From Acidobacteriota bacterium (GTDB taxonomy: Bacteria; Acidobacteriota; Blastocatellia; Pyrinomonadales; Pyrinomonadaceae): a DNA stretch of 27,041 nucleotides. The stretch spans positions 1 through 27,041 of the forward strand of contig JAEWBM010000114.1 in assembly GCA_023391155.1 (NCBI GenBank), given 5' to 3'. Made by a program: the position numbers and the translations under genes. Below, piece by piece: positions 1 through 7,332 of the stretch. The notes below the pieces were generated by a model that was given only the letters and a program-made list of their open reading frames with translations, did not search any database and was not told the DNA's origin. Within the stretch, counting starts at the first letter, position 1; each line of letters starts with the position of its first letter.

Positions 1-330
1 CGCGGGCCATCGCAAAGAAATATTCACGCGACGGTTATTCGGTCCAGGTTTCCGCGTCGTCCTCGATCGCCGGCAGCATCGGCCTTGGCCGCGGCGGTTC
101 CGGTGTGCCGACCTCGACCGAATTGTCGGGATCGCGGAATGCGGGGTCCTGCGACATCCGCTCGAGCAATTGATCGGCATAGATCCGGAGCTGTTCCATA
201 TCCGGCCCGGCAATGTACATTCCGACGCCAGAACCGCCGCGGCCCAACCCGATGCTGCCTGCGATCGAGGACGACGCGGAAACCTGGACCGAATAACCGT
301 CGCGTGAATATTTCTTTGCGATGGCCCGCG
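1..330. repeat. Inverted repeat inside the RND gene (arms 1-107 and 224-330)
   Basis: Base i pairs with base 331-i across two 107-base arms. I count seven mismatches (71, 83, 84, 86, 101, 104, 107). Read on the plus strand, the left arm encodes the same 35 residues that the pump gene encodes on the minus strand at 224-330. All seven differences are synonymous. The left arm is therefore a piece of a second, slightly diverged copy or strain variant of the same gene, joined head-to-head. A chimeric assembly end is the simplest reading; a real inversion or inverted duplication is the alternative. Confidence 0.9.
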
Positions 331-2287
331 TCTTATCGATCAGCTCGGCCTGCGAATGCTCCCGCTCGCTTACCGGCAGAAGCGCAACGTTGATGAATCC
401 GTTATTCGACCCCGAACCACGGCCAAAGCCCGCCAAGATCAGTGTGTTCTTAACACCCGGAACCTCCGCACGAATGTCTCTGCCGATGCGGTCGAGAATC
501 GATTGGGTCGCTGAGAGTGACGTCCCCTGCGGGCCGCGAAGGCTAACCTGATAGAGCGATTCGTCCTCGTCCGGCAGAAACGCCATGCCGACGAATTTGT
601 AGAGCGGATAGATCGATGCAACGGTGAGGATACAGATCAACACGACGGCCCAACGGAAACGCATTGCCAGCTTGAGAAGATATGTGTAGCTGCCGTCGAC
701 CTTTCGATAGAACCAGCCGTCCTTCGAACTGGCCTCTGCCGAAGCCTGCGCAGCCTGCTCCGCCGGCGTTAGGTTCCTGTCGGGTACGTTCGGTGCCTCG
801 CTGCGTTCCGGCCGCTTGATCCAACGCGAGGCAAGCATAGGGGTGAGCGTAAACGACACCACGAGCGAAACGGCGATCGCCGCCGCCGCAGTCAGGCCGA
901 ACGACGACATGAACCGCCCGACGATGCCGGTCATAAATCCGACCGGGATGAAGACGGCGAGCAGCGAGAGTGTCGTTGCAAGCACGGCGAGGCCGATCTC
1001 ACGAGTTCCCTCGATCGCCGCCTGGAACGGGTCCATCCCCTTTTCCTCGACAAAGCGATAGATGTTCTCGAGCACGACGATCGCATCGTCGATCACAATG
1101 CCGACCATCAGCGTCAGCGCCAGCATCGTCATCTGGTTGAGCGAATAGCCGAAGGCGGCAATTGCGGCAAATGCCGCGATGATCGAGATCGGGATCGCCA
1201 CCGAGGCAATTATCGTCGAACGGAAATTCCACAGAAAGAAAAAGACGATGATCGACGCGAACAGGCCGCCGAGAACGAGGTGCTCTTCGATCGCGTGCAG
1301 CGAGTTTTCGATAAACTCCGATTGGTCGCGGATGATCGCGACGTTCATATCATCCGGCAGGTTGGGGATGATGACCGCCATCCGCTCTTTGACGTTGTTG
1401 ATGACGGCGATCGTGTTCGCCCCCGCCTGTTTACGGATGCCGACAGAGACCGACTGCACGCCGTCCAGAGTAGCTGCAGATGTCGGCTCGGCACCGGACT
1501 GCTCCACCTTGCCGACATCTCTGATCTTTATGGGGTAGCCGTTACGGGTGGCGATTACGATGTCGCTGAACTGCTCGATCTCGGTAAGCTTGCTGAGCGT
1601 TCGGACGCCATATGTTCGCTGGCCTTCGATCAGGTTGCCGCCGGGCATTTCCTGATTCTGTGACCGGATCGCATTCGAGACTTCAGTGACCGAGATGTTA
1701 AATGCGCGAAGCCGGTCGGGGTTGATGCTGACGCGTACCTGCGGCTGGCGGGCGCCCCACATGAAAGCCTCTGCAACGCCGTCGGCTGATTCGATCTTTT
1801 CGAGGATGAGCGTCTCGACCTGTTCGGTCAGCTCGATGACGTTACGCGGAGCACTAATGGTGTAAAGCAGAACTGGCTGCGAGTCGGGATCGGACTTTTG
1901 TACACGCGGGGGGTCGGCCGTCTCCGGGAGCCGGTTGCCGACACCGCTCAGCTTTTCCTGGATCTCCTGAAAAGCGACGTCCGGATTCTTGCTTAGATCG
2001 AATGTGAGCGTGACGTTCGAGCTACCGCGTGACGAGCTTGAACGCATTTCTTCGACGCCCGGAACGGTGTTCAATACGCCCTCGATGACCTCGGTGATCT
2101 CGGTCTCGATCTCTTCGGGAGCTGCACCCGGGTTGCTTGTGCGGACCGAGATGGTCGGCAGGTCGATCTTGGGAAAGCGGTCAACACCGAGCGTGAAAAA
2201 ACTGAAACCGCCCACGACCGTCAGAAACAGGACGATCACGGTTGCGAACACCGGACGATGGACACAGATCTCAGCTAACCACTGCAT
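35..2287 (-). CDS. RND efflux transporter permease subunit (HAE1/AcrB type), C-terminus lost at window edge
   Basis: Inner-membrane proton-driven pump of a tripartite efflux system. The N-terminus (MQWLAEICVHRPVFATVIV) is the typical first transmembrane helix. A periplasmic porter domain follows, then the TM4 motif GIVIDDAIVVLEN with the paired proton-relay aspartates at about D400-D401, then a second porter half. The family is about 1030-1100 residues, but this frame stops at 750. True homology ends near codon 727 (about base 107), just after a VEVGTPE-like segment. The last ~23 residues are an antisense reading of an inverted copy of the gene's own sequence (bases 1-107), so the stop at 35 is not the natural one. 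The start ATG lies 21 bp after the stop of the adaptor gene, with an AAGAG ribosome site, so the two form an operon. Substrate cannot be read from sequence. Confidence 0.93.
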   Translation of the reverse strand: MQWLAEICVHRPVFATVIVLFLTVVGGFSFFTLGVDRFPKIDLPTISVRTSNPGAAPEEIETEITEVIEGVLNTVPGVEEMRSSSSRGSSNVTLTFDLSKNPDVAFQEIQEKLSGVGNRLPETADPPRVQKSDPDSQPVLLYTISAPRNVIELTEQVETLILEKIESADGVAEAFMWGARQPQVRVSINPDRLRAFNISVTEVSNAIRSQNQEMPGGNLIEGQRTYGVRTLSKLTEIEQFSDIVIATRNGYPIKIRDVGKVEQSGAEPTSAATLDGVQSVSVGIRKQAGANTIAVINNVKERMAVIIPNLPDDMNVAIIRDQSEFIENSLHAIEEHLVLGGLFASIIVFFFLWNFRSTIIASVAIPISIIAAFAAIAAFGYSLNQMTMLALTLMVGIVIDDAIVVLENIYRFVEEKGMDPFQAAIEGTREIGLAVLATTLSLLAVFIPVGFMTGIVGRFMSSFGLTAAAAIAVSLVVSFTLTPMLASRWIKRPERSEAPNVPDRNLTPAEQAAQASAEASSKDGWFYRKVDGSYTYLLKLAMRFRWAVVLICILTVASIYPLYKFVGMAFLPDEDESLYQVSLRGPQGTSLSATQSILDRIGRDIRAEVPGVKNTLILAGFGRGSGSNNGFINVALLPVSEREHSQAELIDKTRAIAKKYSRDGYSVQVSASSSIAGSIGLGRGGSGVGMYIAGPDMEQLRIYADQLLERMSQDPAFRDPDNSVEVGTPEPPRPRPMLPAIEDDAETWTE

Positions 2288-2308
2288 AATAATTCTCTTA
2301 ACCGCTTA

Positions 2309-3622
2309 CTATTGCACGACCCGGGCGCCTTCGAACAACTGTTCGAGATTGCTGGTCGCAACTATTTCATCGGCATTAACGCCGGACATTATCTGGATGC
2401 TGTCACCCTCCTCGGGCCCGAGTTGCAAGGTCCTTAGCCTGGCTACCCCGTCTTCGATAACGAATGCGCGGAATGACTGCGTTGCCAGGTGTTCGTAGAC
2501 TGCCGACCGTGGCACGAAAACGCCGACCGACCCTCCCTCTCGGGTGATGCGTGCAGTCGCGAACATTCCGGTACGCAATGCGTTGTCGCCGTTCTCGATC
2601 GATGCCTCGACCACAGCCGCACGCGAGGTTGCATCGACCGCCGGGTTTATCGCCGTCACCGTACCGGCGAACCGCCGATCCGGATAGGCGTCCACCTGGA
2701 TCGAGACCCCTCTGCCGACCGCTACCGCAGGCACGTCTGCCTCAGCCACCTGTATCTCTATCGTGATGGGATTTGTACGAAGCAAAGTTGCAACCACAGT
2801 TGCCGTCGAAACAAATTCGCCGACGGCAACGGGCCGTGCGCTGATAAAGCCCGAAAAGGGTGCTCTGATCACGGTGTCGGTTATTGCCTGCTCAGCGATG
2901 CGGACATTTGCCCGTGCAGCCTCGACCGCCGCCTCCGCGCTTCGGATCTGTTCGTTGCTCTGACGAGCAGTGTTGATCTGGGCATCGAGCTGTTCCTTTG
3001 CTGTATTGACACGTGAACGGGCAGTGTCTCGGGTGAGGCGAAATTGCTCATATGTGATCATCGCCACATCACCGGATTCGACGAGCAAACGATATCGCTG
3101 CTCATTAGCCTCGGCCTGTCGGAGTTCGGCGACAGCCTGCTCATAAGCCGCATTCGCTGCCCGCACCTCAGGTATCGCAGACGCATCAAAGCGTCCGGAG
3201 GGGCCGAGGCCAAGTCTTGCTTCAGCCTGCCGTACAGCGGCTTGCGCCTGCTTTACCGCAGCCTGGGCCTGGGCGAGTTCCAATCTTGCGTCGCGGTCAT
3301 CGATCCGTGCGATGACAGCGCCCTGCGATACGAACTGTCCGATATTGACGGAAATGTTCGAAACTTTGCCCGCGACCTTTGGCGCGATGTTAGATGTTTC
3401 ATCCGCGACCAGGCTGCCGGTCGCTTGGATGTAGGCAGGCACATCGCGCGATTCCGCCCTGGCGGTCGTGGTCGCGATGGGAGCATCTCCGTCGCCGGCC
3501 GTGGCATTGACCGTGATCTCGGTACCCGAGCCCGAACCGCAGGCAGAGGCAATTACTGCGGTCAAAGCAATAAGAGTTATCTTCAGGACCGAGGGCCGGC
3601 CGTGGAAAAGCGTTCGTAACAT
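2309..3622 (-). CDS. RND efflux periplasmic adaptor (membrane fusion) subunit
   Basis: Periplasmic adaptor linking the inner-membrane pump to an outer-membrane channel. The N-terminus has a hydrophobic signal segment (about residues 11-27) ending in IASAC. This suggests a lipoprotein anchored at C28, although the lipobox is imperfect at position -3. Next come a lipoyl/barrel half (VAGKVSNISVNIGQFVSQGAVIARID), a long Ala/Gln/Glu-rich alpha-hairpin coiled coil (about 115-245), the second lipoyl half (VIRAPFSGFISARPVAVGEFV), a beta-barrel and a membrane-proximal domain. At 437 residues it is of normal length. It is transcribed first, 21 bp ahead of the pump gene. Its promoter must lie in the AT-rich region 3623-3811 shared with the rhodanese gene. 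No regulator gene is adjacent. Confidence 0.93.
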   Translation of the reverse strand: MLRTLFHGRPSVLKITLIALTAVIASACGSGSGTEITVNATAGDGDAPIATTTARAESRDVPAYIQATGSLVADETSNIAPKVAGKVSNISVNIGQFVSQGAVIARIDDRDARLELAQAQAAVKQAQAAVRQAEARLGLGPSGRFDASAIPEVRAANAAYEQAVAELRQAEANEQRYRLLVESGDVAMITYEQFRLTRDTARSRVNTAKEQLDAQINTARQSNEQIRSAEAAVEAARANVRIAEQAITDTVIRAPFSGFISARPVAVGEFVSTATVVATLLRTNPITIEIQVAEADVPAVAVGRGVSIQVDAYPDRRFAGTVTAINPAVDATSRAAVVEASIENGDNALRTGMFATARITREGGSVGVFVPRSAVYEHLATQSFRAFVIEDGVARLRTLQLGPEEGDSIQIMSGVNADEIVATSNLEQLFEGARVVQ

Positions 3623-3751
3623 ACGTGTCGATCGAATAAGATGCTAATTTTATAATACGTGCCTTATGCAGTTAAGATTCAGAATGTAAATTTTTGTAAA
3701 TGTATCAGTTACAGTTTTCGTGCTATAAGCGAAAACGGTTTCGTTCGGGGC

Positions 3752-3781
3752 TTGCGAATGCAGGACTCGAATCGCTATAAA
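3752..3781 (+). promoter_or_regulatory. Possible sigma70-type promoter for the rhodanese gene, in the divergent region 3623-3811
   Basis: TTGCGA (3752-3757), an 18-base spacer, then TATAAA (3776-3781), 30 bases before the rhodanese start. The surrounding region is AT-rich. It also holds two direct TGTAAAT copies at 3685-3691 and 3695-3701, one helical turn apart, which could be an operator for the divergent efflux operon. Matches are by eye and modest. Confidence 0.3.
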
Positions 3782-3811
3782 TAACTATATCGAACCGAGG
3801 TAAAGGTGATT

Positions 3812-4141
3812 ATGATGATGGTCGAAGAGATCTCAGCAACCGAGTTAAAGGCCCGCCTCGACGCGGGCGATGACATTCAACTGATCGATGTTCGACAGCC
3901 GGAAGAGCACGCATTCGCTCGCATTTCGGGGGCAAAGCTTATTCCCCTCGGCGAATTGATGCAGCGCGTTTCCGAGATCGACGATGATCGCGAGACCGTC
4001 ATCCACTGCAAAATGGGGGCTCGCAGCGCGAGGGCCGTCGCGGCACTTCAGCAGGCCGGCTTCCCCGCCCCATTAAAAAATCTCAGGGGCGGCATTACTG
4101 CATGGTCGAACGAGGTCGACCCTAAGGTGCCGAAATATTAA
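3812..4141 (+). CDS. Rhodanese-like domain protein
   Basis: Single-domain sulfurtransferase-type protein of about 109 residues, the usual size for stand-alone rhodaneses. The CH2A-like segment QLIDVRQPEEHAFARISGA and the active-site loop HCKMGARS with its cysteine are intact, so a persulfide-carrying activity is possible. The end, NLRGGITAWSNEVDP, is typical of the family. No signal peptide is present, so it is cytoplasmic. Three in-frame ATGs and an upstream GTG (3806) are candidate starts. I chose ATG 3812 because AGG and AAAGG purine stretches lie just upstream. It ends tail-to-tail with the 2Fe-2S gene; the two TAA codons share the bases TTAA at 4138-4141. The physiological sulfur acceptor is unknown. 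Confidence 0.9.
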   Translation: MMMVEEISATELKARLDAGDDIQLIDVRQPEEHAFARISGAKLIPLGELMQRVSEIDDDRETVIHCKMGARSARAVAALQQAGFPAPLKNLRGGITAWSNEVDPKVPKY

Positions 4142-4476
4142 TCTCTGCAGATGTCGATCTCATCGGCGAGCGATTCGATCTGCATCCCCTCTTTGACCAA
4201 AGTTCGGCAAGCGATGGTCGATCCCGACCTTTCGCCTTTCCTTACCGTTACCCGGCAGTTAGAGCAGTCGCCGTTCCAGCAAAGATCGGCGTGCGAAATC
4301 TTTTCCATGGCCAAAAATTGAAGTGCCCTGAGTATAGAGTTGTTTTCGGGAACGCTCTCGCGCCTCCCGCACACCTCTATCTCAATGAGCCTGTCATAAG
4401 GCACGAATATCTCGTTTGCATTTGAAGGGTCTGTCATCGGCAGGTAAATCGGACGTCCTTGCGCTCCACCGCCCAT
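4138..4476 (-). CDS. Small 2Fe-2S ferredoxin-like protein
   Basis: 112-residue protein with four conserved-type cysteines: C66-x4-C71-x2-C74 and C90, in LCWNGDCSNCRVTV and IACRT. This pattern fits a 2Fe-2S beta-grasp ferredoxin fold, and the first three match plant-type spacing. The N-terminal half (FVPYDRLIEIEVCGRRESVPENN) resembles the beta-grasp start of subunit-like ferredoxin domains found in larger oxidoreductases. A soluble electron carrier or accessory domain is the likely role; the partner is unknown. A second possible start is M14. The ATG at 4476 has no good Shine-Dalgarno, so the start is uncertain. The gene is divergent from the glutaredoxin (38 bp apart) and convergent with the rhodanese, giving a compact thiol/redox neighbourhood. 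Confidence 0.82.
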   Translation of the reverse strand: MGGGAQGRPIYLPMTDPSNANEIFVPYDRLIEIEVCGRRESVPENNSILRALQFLAMEKISHADLCWNGDCSNCRVTVRKGERSGSTIACRTLVKEGMQIESLADEIDICRD

Positions 4477-4514
4477 TGGTTAAACTATCTTAACGAAAGG
4501 AGGTTTGCCCGACA

Positions 4515-4736
4515 ATGTCATTGGTCATCTATGTGAAACCCGATTGTCCCTATTGCCAGCAGGCCCGCGATCACTATAACGAACAAGGGATACCGTTTGT
4601 CGAATACGACGCTCAGAACGACATCGACCGTCAGCGGGAGATGCTGGCCTTCACCGACGGCGACACGACCGTGCCGGCGATCGTCAAGGACGGCGAGTAT
4701 ATCGGTTCCGGGTGGGGTGACCCTCCCCGCGGCTGA
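4515..4736 (+). CDS. Glutaredoxin-like protein; probable selenoprotein read through to 4754
   Basis: Thioredoxin-fold glutaredoxin with the redox motif C11-P-Y-C14, the cis-proline motif TVP (52-54) and a C-terminal GSGWGDPPRG. A strong AGGAGG site at 4498-4503 supports the start. Read conventionally it ends at UGA 4734-4736 after 73 residues. Read as selenocysteine, the frame continues Sec74-T-I-V-P-R to a second UGA at 4752-4754, giving 79 residues. A perfect 7-bp hairpin with a G-containing 5-base loop lies 23 bases after the first UGA and fits published bacterial SECIS geometry. From memory, a glutaredoxin-like 'Uxx-star' (seleno)protein family carries Cys or Sec very near the C-terminus, which fits. 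Here five residues follow the Sec instead of two, so membership is an inference. If the UGA is a plain stop, this is an ordinary short glutaredoxin. Confidence 0.88.
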   Translation: MSLVIYVKPDCPYCQQARDHYNEQGIPFVEYDAQNDIDRQREMLAFTDGDTTVPAIVKDGEYIGSGWGDPPRG

Positions 4737-4771
4737 ACGATCGTTCCTCGATGACCTGCAGTTGGCAGGTC
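4734..4771 (+). promoter_or_regulatory. Candidate bacterial SECIS element after an in-frame UGA
   Basis: UGA is at 4734-4736. The hairpin has left arm GACCTGC (4753-4759), loop AGTTG (4760-4764) and right arm GCAGGTC (4765-4771), a perfect 7-bp stem. The loop begins 23 bases after the UGA and has G as its second base. No T-tract follows, so it is a poor intrinsic terminator. Selenocysteine insertion also needs selA-D elsewhere in the genome, which this window cannot show. Confidence 0.55.
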
Positions 4772-4793
4772 GCTCAAAATTCGGGAACCGCAT

Positions 4794-4822
4794 TTGGGAA
4801 TTCTTGGCGGCGAGATTAGTAT
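4794..4822 (+). promoter_or_regulatory. Weak sigma70-like promoter candidate for the kinase gene
   Basis: TTGGGA (4794-4799), a 17-base spacer and TAGTAT (4817-4822), 56 bases before the kinase start. Each hexamer matches consensus at four of six positions. Offered as the best candidate in this gap only. Confidence 0.2.
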
Positions 4823-4878
4823 TAGGGTTTGCTGCTTGGATCCGCAGTAGGGCATCGCATTCATTCCGGTGAAAGCCG

Positions 4879-7332
4879 ATGCCCGGGAACCGTATGGTTG
4901 GTTCGCAGATTAACCAATACAAGATACTCGAAAAGATCGGCTCAGGCGGACAAGGAACGGTCTACAAGGCCCGTGACATTAAGCTGAACCGTACCGCTGT
5001 AATTAAGGTCCTCCCGCCTGAACTCACATCTCGTACCGCGAACTTCAAACGATTTGAACGCGAGGCGCAGCTCTGTTCTCAGCTCGACCATCCGAATATC
5101 TGTACCATTTACGATTTCAATGAAGCGAACGGCGTTTTCTACATCGCGATGCAGTATGTCGAAGGCAAGAACGTTCGCCAGTTGGTCAACGGCAGGCCTC
5201 TTGAACTACGGAGCGCTTTATCGATCGCCGTCCAGGTGACCGATGCCCTCGCTTACGCCCACTCGAAAAACATTATCCACCGCGACATCAAGGCCGGGAA
5301 TGTAATGGTCTCAGAGAACGGCCAGGCAAAGATCCTGGATTTCGGCCTCGCTAAGCTGCTTGAGGACGAGCACGTCGATGCGGCGGATGGCCATGATCGT
5401 ACCGAGATAACCGAGCTTGGCATCCCCTACGGCACGGCCACATACGCAGCACCGGAGCAGGCCCGCGGCGAACGAGCCGACGCACGGTCCGATATCTTTT
5501 CGACGGGTGTGCTGCTTTATGAAATGCTCACCGGCATTTGGGCATTTCAGGGCAAGACGGTGATAGACGTTCGCCATCAAGTGCTTTACGGAACTCCGAA
5601 ACCGATTGCCGACATGCGTCGCGACCCCGTACCCCCCCAGCTCCAGCAGATCGTGGATAAGGCCCTGGCGAAGGCGCCCAAAGACCGCTACCAAAAGATC
5701 GCTCAAATGCGGGATGACCTCCGTGCCGTTCTTCAAATGCTGTCGGGCGTGACGAGCGGTGCAGATGTCTTTCGGCCCAGCCATGTCGACAGCGGCGTTT
5801 TTAAACGGGCTCTCAACTGGTTCACGGGTAAGTCCGTGCCCGAGGCAACCACCGGCCAGTCGGGTTCGGTCTCTAACCCGCCGTCCTTCATTCCGGAACT
5901 GAGCATTACTGCGACCTCCACCGGCACCGAGAAAAAAAGCGTCGCGATCTTGCCGTTCAAGAATCTCGGCCAGGACCATGGCTCGAACTTTTATGAATTC
6001 GCTCTTGCGGACGCTGTGATCACGGAGCTTGCACAGCTTCGCTCTCTGATCGTACGGCCCAGTTCGGTCATCGCAAAATATCAAGGGAAGGACGTGGACC
6101 CGCGCGAGGCCGGGAGCGACCTGCGGGTCCATGCGGTGCTATCGGCCGGATTTCTTCGAAGTGCCGATCGGCTGCGTGTGACCGCCCAGCTTATCGATGT
6201 GAATTCCGGTGATATTCTCTGGAGTGACCGCATCGACGCCGAGGGCAGCGACATCATCATTCTCCAGGACAGCATCGCACTTCGCATTCTCGAAGGGCTC
6301 CGCCTCGAACTTTCCGATAATGAGCAGGAGAAGCTCGGCCGGCGACTCACCGAAAACCACGAGGCCTGGGAAGAGTATCTCCGCGGCCGCGACAATTTCG
6401 GCAGATTCATCTTTCGAACTCTCTCGAGGGAAGACTGCGATGCGGCGATCCAAAACTTCAAGAAAGCCGTCGAGCTTGACCCGCAGTTCGCTCACGCGTA
6501 TAGCGGGCTCGGAGCCTGTTACGCGAACCGAGTCTTTAAGGGAATGGGCGAGCCGGAGGATTACACGCACGCGGAAGCGGCCTTCACCAAGGCTTTCTTC
6601 TACGACCCGAATGTGGTCGAAGCTCGGGTTTTGATGGTGATGGTATATATGGCACGCGGCGAAAAGAAGAAAGCCCGTGCCGAGATCGAACTGCTGCAGA
6701 AGCAGTTCCCGAACGAAGCGCCGCTCTATTTTGTAAAGGGCGTGATCAATCGCCTCGACGGAAAGTATGACGAATCGCTCCGGGCGTTCGAGAAACTTTC
6801 TCGCCTAGACCCGGCTGCTCGTGCGGTCTCAGCGTACAACCGGGCCCGGATCTTTATCTATAAACGCGAATATGACCGAGCGATCGAGGAACTGGAAAAA
6901 GGCGAAAAGATCGAGCCTGACCACCCAATGCTCAAGATCTTTCGGTCGGGAGCCTACTACTACCGCGGCGATGCCGAGAAGGCCATCGAACTGATCTCAG
7001 AGGTTTTCAGCGAGCATCCCGGTATGGACGGCATTCGTCCCCTTTATGCACTCTATCTGGCGGGTGCCGGGCGGAAAGATGAAGCGCGGGCCGAGCTTTC
7101 ACCAGAGGCTCTCGCGATAGCAAAGGCGGATCACGATACCGCTTACTGGGTCGCCTCGACCTATTCCCTCCTGGGCGAGACCGACCTTGCTCTAAAATGG
7201 TTCAATAAAGCGATCAAGCTCGGAAATGAGAATAAACCTCACTTCGAGCTTGATAGAAGCCTAGACCCTCTGCGGAACGATCCGCGTTTTGCCGAGGCGA
7301 TGGCAAGTATCGGCGATGGCGATCGGACCTAG
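4879..7332 (+). CDS. Serine/threonine protein kinase with TolB-N-like domain and TPR repeats
   Basis: 817-residue three-part signalling protein. The PknB-type kinase domain spans about residues 14-285 with all key motifs: glycine loop GSGGQGTVYK (21-30), ATP lysine K43, catalytic loop HRDIKAGN (134-141, D136), DFG (154-156) and APEQ (near 191-194). A variable linker (about 285-350) follows. The segment from KKSVAILPFKNLG (about 352) to 480 resembles the TolB-N/adenylate-cyclase-associated domain common in acidobacterial kinases. TPR-type helical repeats fill the rest (for example AIQNFKKAVELDPQFAHAYSGLGACY). I see no membrane helix, so it is probably cytosolic, with the TPRs as the docking surface. 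Start choice is uncertain; M6 (ATG 4894) is possible. Its TAG stop overlaps the stop of the convergent sigma-like gene at CTAG 7329-7332. Confidence 0.95.
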   Translation: MPGNRMVGSQINQYKILEKIGSGGQGTVYKARDIKLNRTAVIKVLPPELTSRTANFKRFEREAQLCSQLDHPNICTIYDFNEANGVFYIAMQYVEGKNVRQLVNGRPLELRSALSIAVQVTDALAYAHSKNIIHRDIKAGNVMVSENGQAKILDFGLAKLLEDEHVDAADGHDRTEITELGIPYGTATYAAPEQARGERADARSDIFSTGVLLYEMLTGIWAFQGKTVIDVRHQVLYGTPKPIADMRRDPVPPQLQQIVDKALAKAPKDRYQKIAQMRDDLRAVLQMLSGVTSGADVFRPSHVDSGVFKRALNWFTGKSVPEATTGQSGSVSNPPSFIPELSITATSTGTEKKSVAILPFKNLGQDHGSNFYEFALADAVITELAQLRSLIVRPSSVIAKYQGKDVDPREAGSDLRVHAVLSAGFLRSADRLRVTAQLIDVNSGDILWSDRIDAEGSDIIILQDSIALRILEGLRLELSDNEQEKLGRRLTENHEAWEEYLRGRDNFGRFIFRTLSREDCDAAIQNFKKAVELDPQFAHAYSGLGACYANRVFKGMGEPEDYTHAEAAFTKAFFYDPNVVEARVLMVMVYMARGEKKKARAEIELLQKQFPNEAPLYFVKGVINRLDGKYDESLRAFEKLSRLDPAARAVSAYNRARIFIYKREYDRAIEELEKGEKIEPDHPMLKIFRSGAYYYRGDAEKAIELISEVFSEHPGMDGIRPLYALYLAGAGRKDEARAELSPEALAIAKADHDTAYWVASTYSLLGETDLALKWFNKAIKLGNENKPHFELDRSLDPLRNDPRFAEAMASIGDGDRT

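Noticed and set aside
4753..4771. Hairpin after the glutaredoxin as an intrinsic terminator
   Set aside because: The bases after it (cgctcaaaattcgg) contain no T-tract, so terminator function is unlikely; the SECIS reading fits better.
5311..6132. 273-codon open frame on the minus strand inside the kinase gene
   Set aside because: The plus-strand kinase motifs (HRD, DFG, APEQ) occupy the same bases. The antisense product has no recognisable domain, so it is a shadow of codon bias.
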